From: Phocoena phocoena
Lineage: Eukaryota > Chordata > Mammalia > Artiodactyla > Phocoenidae
Assembly (NCBI RefSeq): GCF_963924675.1
Contig: NC_089222.1
Location: 107,585,316 to 107,649,315 of the forward strand
Reading direction: 5' to 3'
DNA length: 64,000 nucleotides
Shown here: positions 51,701 to 60,496 of the stretch, in pieces
Layout of the letters: each line of letters starts with the position of its first letter
How positions within the stretch are numbered: the stretch's first letter is position 1
Made by a program: the position numbers and the translations under genes
The notes under the pieces: model-generated
The model's input: the letters and a program-made list of their open reading frames with translations, nothing else
Databases searched by the model: none
Told to the model about the DNA's origin: nothing

Positions 51701-53190
51701 GATATATACTTATTCTTGTCAGTCACCACAGAAAACAATGGCATCTCTTCTGCTCTGGGGGTCCCAAAAGCTGTTCCTCTATTTGGGCCAGTCTTTGCAG
51801 TTACTCATAATAGGAACATTGCAAAATCATGTGGAATCCTAAATTTATGTCCCATAAATTCTAGACTAACCACCTTTTTCCTTTTCCAATTCTTCTTTCT
51901 ATTTTCCCCCACCTGCATCCATGGAATTTCCATATCATACATACTGCAATGTGCATTTATGTGGAGCCATGATCTGTTGTCTCTGGAAATATATATTGAG
52001 ATCCTTTTATCACTATTCATAGGTGTTTATGAAGACCACACCCAATTTGATCACTTTGTTCTAATTTTGATGCAAACTGGTACTAAATGTCCCTCTACAC
52101 TTTCCATTCCTCAGTTCACCCCTGGGGAATGTTCTGCATCCCTAAAGGAACATTAAGTATTATTATCAGTTAGTTTTAATTACCTTCACATACTTGAATG
52201 ATGGTATGCTAAAATGCTAGGAAAAATAATTTATATAGATCTGGTCTCTGCCTTCTAGCCATTTACATATTAAACTATGATAGAATGAGTTGTTATTTTT
52301 AATTGGCCATCAAGTATAACATTTTTCATGTAAAGCTTTATAAAAATTGTCTTCCTCCATGAAGTTTGCTTAATAATGCACACTGAAATATGGTGAACAG
52401 CTAAAAATGCTCAGAAAGTATATATTTATAATAGTTCCATTTTGGACTCCCGAGAAAGTGAAAATGACTTTGGAAGCTAACAACTGGCATCTTATAGCTA
52501 GGCTGAAATAGGCTGAACAGATATAAACGATTCTCTAGAATCTAAACAATAATCAGATAAGGCCACTCTATGCCTGTGGGGTGGAATAAGAAAAGGCAAG
52601 TTTATCCAGGTCTAAAAGGGGACACAGACCAAGATGTTCAGCAACTACATAAATTAGCATGATTAACCATACATCTTTATAATAGCAAATCTAATTCTGT
52701 TTTAATATTTGTGCTTTGTAGGTAAAAGTTACCAAAATACACATCACTGAATTGCCCCCAATCCTGACAGCATCTAATTCAGAACCCTCTTCACAATATT
52801 TAGAACAAACCCAAATTCTCTAACAAGTCTCTCCTAACTCTTTCTTACCTACACCCAGAGATTCATCTGGTATGTTGTCTTCTGTGCCATAGCAAACTAA
52901 ATAAACACAATTTTGCTAGATTACTGGTAGGTTTCCGGGGCTCTCTGGCTGGTGATCTTTAATATTCCTTATTACTTGATTTTTATTATTTTTCTTTTAT
53001 TATATATTGAAACTTACAGTTGAATTAGTAATCAAAGATTATTTTTAAACAGTCTCATTTGGTTTTATATATAAGTGAAAAAAAGTTTAAATTAAAATGC
53101 TGGTGATCTGGGTCCTCTAGACACATCAAATTACATAATTTTCCATATTTGAAAGACACATCAATTAAATAAAAAGAAATAGAAAAGAAA

Positions 53191-53526
53191 TGTTGCTATA
53201 GACTGAATGTTAATGTTTCCCCAAAGTTCATATGCTGAAACCTAATCCCCAATGTGATAATATTAGGAGGTAAGGACTTTGGAAGATCATAACTGGGATT
53301 AGTATCCTAACGAAGGAGATCGCAGAGACTCCTTAGCCCCTTCTGCTGCATGTGGACATAGAAGATGGCCAGCTATTAGCCAGAGTGAGGGTCCTCACCA
53401 GACACTGAATGTGCCTCCTCCTTGATCTTGAATTTTTGGCCCCCAAGACAGTGAGAAATAAATTTCTGTTGCTTATGAACCACCCAGTCTATGGTGTTTT
53501 TGTTATAGCAGCCTGAACCTGAGACA
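53191..53526 (+). mobile_element. MaLR LTR (MST/MLT1 type)
   Basis: 'tgctatagactgaatgtt', 'ccccaatgtgataatattagg', 'cctcaccagacactgaatg', 'gagaaataaatttctgttg' and 'ccacccagtctatggtg' follow the ERVL-MaLR LTR consensus order. Solo LTR; the AATAAA in gagaaataaa is the expected polyadenylation site. Confidence 0.88.
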
Positions 53527-54206
53527 CAAGATAGATGGGCCCCAGGGTCAGCAGCTGGAGTTTGTTCTCTGTGGACAGAAACTCCAAAATATCAATAGCA
53601 GGACAATCGAGAGAAGAGGCTGGGCCCTGCCCAGATAAAAGACCACATATTCCTCATACTCGAAATCAAGGAGACCTCCCCGACTACACATGTGCAGAAA
53701 GGCTCCCTGGAGGTCAAAAAGGGAGGGGGTGCCACCCATAGTAAGTGATGTCAACTACCCATAGGCCTCTTCGCTAGAATCCATCTTGGCTAAGAGATGC
53801 GCATGCACACAGGAGGACCCTGAGATATACCAAATACAGACGCAGAACTAGGCAAAGCAAGATGACTGGTCAAAGGAAACCCAGAAGAAATGCCCCATAG
53901 AAGTGATTCAAACTACCATGATGGCATGACTCTCTGAGTCCACCCATGTGTTCATCCACATGTACTGTACTCTTTTTCCTCCTAATAAATACTTTACTTG
54001 CTTCACTACTTTCCATCTCTGTGGAAATTCATTTCTACACAGCTGAAGGGCCAGCGCCTTTTCACTGGTCACTAGTCCCTGGTGGTCTGGTGGCTAGGAT
54101 TCAGCGCTCTCACTGCCATTGACTGACCTCAATCTCTAGCCAGGAACCAAAATCCTGCTTCAAGCCACTGCAGGTCAAGGCCACCCGAGATCAAACCAAC
54201 TAAGAA
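53527..54206 (+). mobile_element. ERV1-like LTR and adjoining segment
   Basis: GC-richer than its surroundings. 'cttcgctagaatccatcttgg' and 'cctcctaataaatactttac' (AATAAA at about 53982) resemble a cetartiodactyl ERV LTR I remember. Past the LTR-like part a tRNA-Glu-like block follows at 54076. Neither outer boundary nor a target duplication could be fixed. It directly abuts the MaLR LTR on its left. Confidence 0.6.
54076..54149 (+). pseudogene. tRNA-Glu(CTC)-like sequence, including 3' CCA
   Basis: A 74-nt block begins tccctggtggtctggtgg, continues ctaggattcagcgctctcac (D arm through anticodon CTC) and ends with an acceptor strand ccaggaa followed by cca. The first 42 bases match tRNA-Glu at all but about four positions. 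The T arm is degenerate and the variable region unlike a tRNA, so it should not fold or function. The encoded CCA suggests derivation from a processed tRNA. The block appears to belong to the neighbouring ERV-like repeat family, so it may be a shared component rather than a local insertion. Confidence 0.6.
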
Positions 54207-54211
54207 AGAAG

Positions 54212-54370
54212 ACAGCTGATATTTATTGAAGGCTTACTGAATGCCATAAACTTGTCTAGTTTGGACCTCACAGAAATTAATTCTCTAGTTTATAATCAAA
54301 GCTCAAGCAGTTTCAGTAATTGTTGCAAGGTCTCACTGCAAATAAATGTTGAAATTTGGAAATAATCTCA
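54212..54370 (+). repeat. MIR
   Basis: 'gatatttattgaaggcttactgaatgcc' is the typical MIR 5' core; the middle is degraded, with 'aaggtctcactgcaaataa' near the end. Confidence 0.6.
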
Positions 54371-54733
54371 GTTTGGGCTCTAAAATATGTTTGTCTTCAA
54401 ATTTGCCTCAATAAGAACGGGAAGGAAATTAATGAAACTAATCTAATATAATTGAAAGTATTCTTAAAATTTTAATAATTTAATAACTACTAAACTAAGA
54501 ATAATTAAAATATAACAAACAATAATTAAAAAATAATGATATTTTCTCTATTAAAAAGTAAAAAAAAAAGAATGGTACTCCTGGTACTTCTCTGATCTTT
54601 TCTCATGATACTCTCTACTTTCCACTCTACCCTGGTCTCACTGATACCCTTTCTGCTTCTAGAAACATAAAAATAACACACATGTTCCTATCTCAGGGCC
54701 TTTGTACTTGTTCTTCCAGATGAATTGTATGTA

Positions 54734-54985
54734 TATATTTTGTTCGAATATTTAAACATATTAATTTAGTTAAAATATTATTTTATTTAAATATATTTAT
54801 ATATAATGCAATATATTAAAGTATAATGTATTATATAATATATTCATATAAATATAACATTATAATATATTTAAATGATATATTATATAATATTATTATA
54901 TAGTATGTAATGATATAATTTAATGTGATACTATATGTGATAAAATATATATTTATATATAAATGCATTATATATATATGTTAAT
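54734..54985. repeat. AT-rich low-complexity tract, 250 bp
   Basis: Almost pure A/T with many self-complementary tata, atatat and taatatta words, ending in a short (CA)n. It lies within the L2 and may have expanded from an AT microsatellite. Confidence 0.88.
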
Positions 54986-55094
54986 ACACACACACACATT
55001 CACTATCCTTGACTTCCATTCTAACTTCACTCCTTATCACCGCCCTGCTTTATTTTTTTCCTACAGACTTAATACATAGCACGCTATATGTTGT

Positions 55095-55096
55095 CT

Positions 55097-55127
<31 letters not shown>

Positions 55128-55282
55128 TTGCGGTACGCAGGCCTCTCACTGTTGTGGCCTCTCCCATTGCGGAGCACAGGCTCCAGATGCACAGGCTCAG
55201 CGGCCATGGCTCACGGGCCCAGCCGCTCCGCGGCATGTGGGATCTTCCTGGACTCTCAACCACTGCGCCACCAGGGAAGCCC
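55095..55282 (-). mobile_element. CHR-2-like SINE with internal deletion and (TTTA)n tail
   Basis: Antisense copy with target duplication ctatatgttgt at 55084-55094 and 55283-55293. The tail is a (TTTA)n run. Compared with the copy at 21050, 39 bases are missing between two GGAC words (…cctggac|tctcaacc…), consistent with deletion through a 4-bp direct repeat. Confidence 0.95.
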
Positions 55283-55837
55283 CTATATGTTGTATTTATT
55301 AATTTTGCTTTTCAGTCACTCCTACCTAGAGTGGGTATTATAAGCGAACTGGAGTTTGTTGCTTTGGTCGTAGTGGTGAGTTTGACACTTGGAGACAATC
55401 TCAGTTTGTTTTGTTAAAGTTGTCCTTTTTTGGTCACCTCTGTAACCCCAGTGCCCAAAAGAATGCCTGTTTCATAGTAGGTACTCAATACATTCTTGTT
55501 GAATAAATAAATGAAAACAGACTACAATGAGGCATATTAGAAGACTAATATGTAAAGTTAACATTTTAAGGTTCAATGTAATTTCGCATCACACACACAA
55601 ATCTAAACTTGAACTATAATTTATCACAGATAACAAACTCAACAAAAAAATCTCTAATATTGAAAAAAGGCAAGTAATAGGATTCAGAAATAAAATTCTT
55701 TGTACTCTACTCTTTTCAACTTTGTTACATATTTCAATTCATTCATTTTCATTTTGATAAATATTTATAGATCACCTGCTATATCCCAAGGACATTGCTA
55801 AATATGAAAGCGTCATGATTATAAGTCGACCATTTGC

Positions 55838-56060
55838 TAGTTGTGTGAACTTGGCCAAGTGACTCAACCACTATAATCTTCAGTGTCCTTATCCATAAAT
55901 TGCAAGTAAAGAGAGCAGTAACTATTCATCAGGCTATTATGATGATGCCCTAACGTGAGATAACATGAGTTGAGATAATGCCAGCAAAGCATTCAGCACT
56001 GCCCAGGCTCACTGGAGTCATCCAATTTATGTTCTCATCACTTGTGAACAATAATGATGT
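55838..56060 (-). repeat. MIR (antisense)
   Basis: 'ctagttgtgtgaacttggccaagtgactcaacc', 'cagtgtccttatccataaa' and 'gcaaagcattcagcactg' follow the full antisense MIR order; one of the clearest in the window. Confidence 0.85.
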
Positions 56061-56516
56061 TGATAATGAAAACATAATAGATATGCTCCAGTGTTCATAA
56101 AGACTTAGCATATTTTTAAAAATAGAAAAAAAATAGTATAATTTTAAAAGAACAGATGGTAAGCCACGTTTGCATATAATAACATTACATTTAGAAAGTT
56201 CATCAAGGCTTTTTCAGATTTCCACTTCTCACTGATTCGGCCAAAATTACTGCTCTTCCTGGCCAAAATTTGGAAAATAATTAGGAGTTTTAACCTTCTG
56301 ATATCTTCTTTCTTTTTCTTCCTTGTCAAGAATGATAATCAAGCAAGGACTCCTTTCCTTTGAATGTGATTAATACTAATGAGGTCAGTTTTACTTCATT
56401 TGGCTATAGATTTTGCTGCACATTTGCTGTAACTTCAGGAAATTTTTGAAATGATTTTAAATGTAGATGCAGAGATTTGGTGCCAAATAAAGAGTTATGG
56501 AGTAGCATTTACTTAC

Positions 56517-56687
56517 AGTGTATTTCTAGCACCTGCATGGCCACCTGAGGGGTAGCATTGAGAGATTCATGGTCTACTCTGCAGATGACCGCCACGCCAT
56601 CGTCGCTTCGGTCCACTCGGAAGTCCAGTGTGCTGCTGACCGTGAAAGTCTTGCGATTTGCATCTTCTTCCTTTAAATATTTTACAT
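56517..56687 (-). CDS. CADM2: CADM2 internal exon: C-terminal half of Ig domain 2
   Basis: CADM2 is a single-pass neuronal adhesion protein of the nectin-like/SynCAM family, acting at synapses and axon-glia contacts through its extracellular Ig domains. This 171-bp exon starts after a pyrimidine-rich acceptor ending ttttcag and stops before the donor gtaagt. It opens with two bases of a split Asp codon, carries 56 full codons and ends with the first base of a Tyr codon. Residues visible: TFTVSSTLDFRV, then SDDGVAVICRVDH holding the F-strand cysteine of Ig2, an NAT N-glycosylation sequon, and the closing strand MQVLEIH. The Ig motif is DDGVAVIC rather than the common DxGxYxC. The part with the B-strand cysteine lies in an upstream exon outside the window. 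CpG density is higher than in the flanking intron. The match to remembered CADM2 is strong; CADM1, CADM3 and CADM4 differ here. Confidence 0.96.
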
Positions 56688-57803
56688 CTGAAAATAAAAT
56701 ATAAAATTTTAAATTCTGTGAAGTTCTCTTTCAAAATGTAACAGATTTCATTTACTCGAGACACACTGGAAGCCTCTTCTCCTGATCTTTACCCAATTTT
56801 AAAAAGCAAATATTTGTTAGTTTCGCATTTAATCCATTTCGTTTTGAGTAAACAGAAACAAAACTACTTCATAAATACATTTTAAAAGTTAAATACAGAA
56901 ATAAAAGGGCAGGTCACAGCACTTTTTTTTTTTATACTCCATTTAAAAAATCAGGCCATTTTACAATATTAATCTCTTTTCTTTAGATTTAAGTTTTATT
57001 AAAAGATAATCTTAATTCTCTGAACCATAAGCACAATTGAGAAGAGCAATTTCACAACCATCTGGGTATGCCTAAAAGGAAGTACAGTGTATTTGAGCTA
57101 TGATTTTAACATGAACACTGTGAGGTGAACATAATTGCTAAAGAATATCTAAGATGAGAAAGTTGTCATCTTTGGTAAAGAAGGAGAACAGTCATGTAAA
57201 CATTTTGAATACTTAAATATCTATCTACCTATCTATCTATATTTTCAATGAAATTTCTATTGAGAAAAATGCTCTTCACTTAGCTGAAGAATTCATTTCA
57301 GCCTGAGTGAGAATACTTTCCTCAAGATGTGAATTCACTTATCAATACTTAAACTTACTGTGCATTATTCAGATTCATCATTAAATGATGCACTTAGGGA
57401 TTATTTGTTCTCTGTGGAAAAGGGATTTAATAATATTTTCATTTAATTTGAAATTTCTCAAGTCTAAAGTAGCTGATGAGAAGAGGGCAATTTTAATGGC
57501 TTAGAAATCAAGATAACAGGCTAAGGTAAAGATATCTTTTAACAAGATCTTAAATATAGTTGAGGGAGAAAGTTGTTCGAATTCTTAGCATTTCATTTCA
57601 AATGAAAAATGATACTTTTTATGAAAAGACTTCTTTTGCATAATATGCATAAAATATTTGATTCTAGCATGTATTAAATATTTTTTTAAATATTTATAAA
57701 TATATCAATGATAAGAAATTAATGTAAGTTCAGCTTCTCTATTGTGCTCTATGCAAAGATTTCACTTGGAAAATAATATCAAATCTTATGTATTTGATGG
57801 GTA

Positions 57804-57841
57804 GAGAGATTCCCGCACAGAGGAGAGATTCCCGCACAGAG
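57804..57841 (+). repeat. 19-bp perfect tandem repeat at the L1 5' end
   Basis: gagagattcccgcacagag occurs twice in a row at 57804-57822 and 57823-57841, exactly where AT-rich intron gives way to GC-rich L1 5'UTR. Confidence 0.95.
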
Positions 57842-58890
57842 GATCAGGTGCCAACCAGCACTCACCAGCCCGAGAGGCTTGTCTGCTCACCTGCTGGGGC
57901 GGGCGGGGCTGGGAGCTGAGGCTCGCACTTCAGAGGTCGGATCCCAGGGAGAGGACTGGGGTTGGCGCCGTGAACACAGCCTGAAGAGGTTAGTGCACCA
58001 CGGCTATCCAGGAGGGAGTCCGGGGAAATGTCTGGACCTGCCGGAGAGGCAAGAGACTTTTTCTTCCCTCTTTGTTTCCTGGTGTGCCACGGAATGGGAT
58101 TAATAGCGCTGCTTAAAGGAGCTCCAGAGACAGGCGCAAGCCACGGCTAACAGTGTGGACCCCAGAGATGTGCATGAGACACTAAGGCTGCTGCTGCAGC
58201 CACCAAGAAGCCTGTGTGTGAGCACAGGTCACTCTCCACACCTACCTTCTGGGGAGCCTGTGCAGCCCACCACTGCCAGGGTCCCGGGATCCAGGGACAA
58301 CTTCCCCGGGAGAATGCACGGCGCACCTCAGGCTGGTGCGACATCACACTGGCCTCTGCCACTGCAGGCTCACCCCGCACTCCGTACCCATCCCTCCCCC
58401 CGGCCTGAGTGAGCGAGAGCCCCAGAATCAGCGGCTCCTTTAACCCCGTCCTGTCTGAGCGAAGAACAGACACTCTCCGGCGACCTACATGCAGAGGTGG
58501 GGCCAAATCCAAAGCTGAGCCCCTGGGAGCTGTGAGAACAAAGAAGAAAAAAGGAAATCCCTCCCAACAGCCTCAGAAGCAGCGGGTTAAAGCTTCACAA
58601 TCAACTTGAGGTACCCTGCATCAGTGGAATACCTGAATAGACAACGAATCATCCCAAATTCAAGAGGTGGACTCTGAGAGAAAGATTTATGATTTTTTCC
58701 CCTTTTCCTCTTTTTGTGAGTGTGTATGTGTATGCTTCTGTGTGAGATTTTGTCTGTATAACTTTGCTTTCACCATTTGTCCTAAGGTTCTATCCATCTT
58801 TTTTTTTTTTTTACTTTATAAGAAGAAAAATTTGTTAATAATTATTTTTCATTTTAATAACTTTACATTATTATATCTTATTTTATTTTA

Positions 58891-58987
58891 TCCTCTTTCT
58901 TTCTTCCTTCCTTCCTTTCTTCCTTCCTTCCTCTCTCTCTCCCTCTCTCTTTCTTTCTTTCTTTCTTTTTCTTTCCCTTTCTTTCTT

Positions 58988-59023
<36 letters not shown>

Positions 59024-59029
59024 CTTTCT
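58891..59029. repeat. 139-nt uninterrupted pyrimidine tract
   Basis: No purine on the plus strand from 58891 to 59029; a mixture of CTTT, CTTC and CT repeats. Mirror-repeat potential makes triplex (H-DNA) formation plausible. Confidence 0.95.
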
Positions 59030-59551
59030 ACTTTTTCCCCCTTTTATTCTGAGCCGTGGGGATGAAAGGCTCTTGGTGCTGCAGCCAGGAGTCAGTGCTG
59101 TGCCTCTGAGGTCAGAGAGCCAACTTCAGGACACTGGCCCACAAAAGAACTCCCAGCTCCACGTAATATCAAATGGCGAAAATCTCCCAGAGATCTCCAC
59201 CTCAACACCAACACCCAGCTTCACTCAATGACCAGCAAGCTACAGTGCTGGACACCCTATGCCAAACAACTAGCAAGACAGGAACACAACCCCACCCATT
59301 AGCAGAGAGGCTGCCTAAAATCACAATAAGTCCACAGATACCCCAAAACACACCACCAGACATGGACCTGCCCACCAGAAAGACAAGATCCAGACTCATC
59401 CACCAGAACACAGGCACTAGTCCCCTCCACCAGGAAGCCTACACAACCCACTAAACCAACTTTAGCCACTGGGGACAGACACCAAAAACAACGGGAAATA
59501 CGAACCTGCAGCCTGCAAAATGGGGACCCCAAAAACAATAAGATAAGCAAA

Positions 59552-60441
59552 ATGAGAAGACAGAAAAACACACAGCAAATGAAGGAGCAAGACAAAAACC
59601 CACCAGACCTAACAAATGAACAGGAAATAGGCAGTCTACCTGAAAAAGAATTCAGAATAATGACAGCAAAGATGATCCAAAAACTTGGAAATAGAATATA
59701 GAAAATGCAAGATACATTTAACAAGGACCTAGATCTAAAGATGAAACAAGCAATGATGAACAACACAATAAATGAAATTAAAAATAGTCTAGAAAGGATC
59801 AATAGCAAAATAACTGAGGCAGCAGAATGGTAAGTGACCTGGAAGATAATATAGTGGAAATAACTACTGCAGAGCAGAATAAAGAAAAAAGAATGAAAAG
59901 AACTGAGGACAGTCTCAGAGACCTCTGGGACAACATTAAATGCACCAACATTCGAATTATAGAGGTTCCAGAAGAAGAAGAGAAAAAGAAAAGGAATGAG
60001 AAAATATTTGAAGAGATTATAGTTGAAAACTTCCCTAATACGGGGAAGGAAATAGTTAATCAAGTCCAGGAAGCACAGAGAGTCCCATACAGGAAAAATC
60101 CAAGAAGAAACATGCCAAGACACATATTAATCAAACTGTCAAAAATTAAATACAAAGAAAACATATTAAAAGCAGCAAGAGAAAAACAACAAATAACACA
60201 CAAGGGAATCCACATAAGGTTAACAGCTGATCTTTCAGCAGAAACTCTGCAAGCAGGAAGGGCCTGGCAGGACATATTTAAAGTGATGAAGGAGAAAAAC
60301 CTACAACCAAGATTACTCTACCCAGCAATGATCTCATTCATATTTGATGGAGAAATTAAAGCCTTTATAGACAAGCAAAAGCTGGGAGAATTCAGCACCA
60401 TGAAACCAGTTTTACAACAAATGTTAAAGGATCCTTTCTAG
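59552..60441 (+). pseudogene. L1 ORF1, broken
   Basis: ORF1 encodes the L1 RNA-binding chaperone, with an N-terminal coiled coil, a central RRM and a C-terminal domain. The start is taken at ATG 59552 (MRRQKNTQQMKEQ), after the C/A-rich leader. The first frame stops at TAG 59699-59701, in the coiled coil. The same frame resumes and then shifts by one base at about 59828-59831. The second frame is open to TAG… TAA-free sequence as far as the stop at 60439-60441, and retains RRM/CTD motifs: LWDNIKCTNIRIIEVPE, then a stretch ending AAREKQQITHKG and RLTADLSAETLQAGR. Two lesions therefore separate start from RNA-binding domain. No host role is suggested. Confidence 0.9.
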
Positions 60442-60496
60442 GCAAGAAACACAAGAGAAGGAAAAGACCTACAATAACAAACCCAAAACAAGTAAG

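Larger units (their letters stand above)
54575..55515 (+). repeat. L2, interrupted by AT-rich DNA and a SINE
   Basis: L2-like parts at about 54575-54730 ('atctcagggcctttgtacttgttctt'), 54990-55094 and 55294-55515 ('cctgtttcatagtaggtactcaatacattcttgttgaat' is the L2 3' end). The inserts at 54734-54985 and 55095-55282 split it. Confidence 0.65.
30343..56516 (-). other. CADM2: CADM2 intron, 26.2 kb, between Ig2 and Ig3 exons
   Basis: Complete intron bounded by gtaagt (56516, minus strand) and ctcctag (30343). Most of the window's mobile elements sit here, including SINEs at 34.5, 37.1, 39.0, 44.7 and 55.1 kb, L1 copies at 35, 42.5-44.2 and 46.9-48.6 kb, LTR elements at 32.0 and 53.2-54.2 kb, MER20 and another hAT remnant, L2 and MIR. 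Stretches 30.4-31.9, 35.4-37.0, 40.0-42.4, 48.8-53.1 and 56.1-56.5 kb contain no feature I can identify beyond AT-rich intronic sequence. Confidence 0.85.
57804..59551 (+). promoter_or_regulatory. L1 5'UTR (internal promoter region) and spacer
   Basis: About 1.75 kb before ORF1. The part 57840-58560 is markedly GC-rich with scattered CpG, as expected of an L1 internal promoter. It is followed by an AT-rich section, a pyrimidine tract and a C/A-rich leader ending in 'aaaaacaataagataagc'. Promoter activity is inferred from family knowledge only. It would point away from the CADM2 coding direction. Confidence 0.7.

Noticed and set aside
51716..52156. 146-codon plus-strand open frame
   Set aside because: Nothing in the translation matches a family I know. 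It has no splice or promoter context, and in AT-rich intronic DNA an isolated frame of this length can occur by chance. Conservation would have to be shown before calling it a gene.
57840..58560. GC-rich, CpG-containing stretch as a CpG-island promoter of CADM2
   Set aside because: It is L1 5'UTR on the opposite strand, continuous with L1 ORF1, and sits between coding exons of CADM2, not at its start.
59299..60123. 274-codon open frame on the minus strand
   Set aside because: It lies entirely antisense to the L1 leader and ORF1. The product is rich in Leu, Ile, Phe and Ser as expected from the complement of an A-rich coding strand, and no start context or domain supports it.
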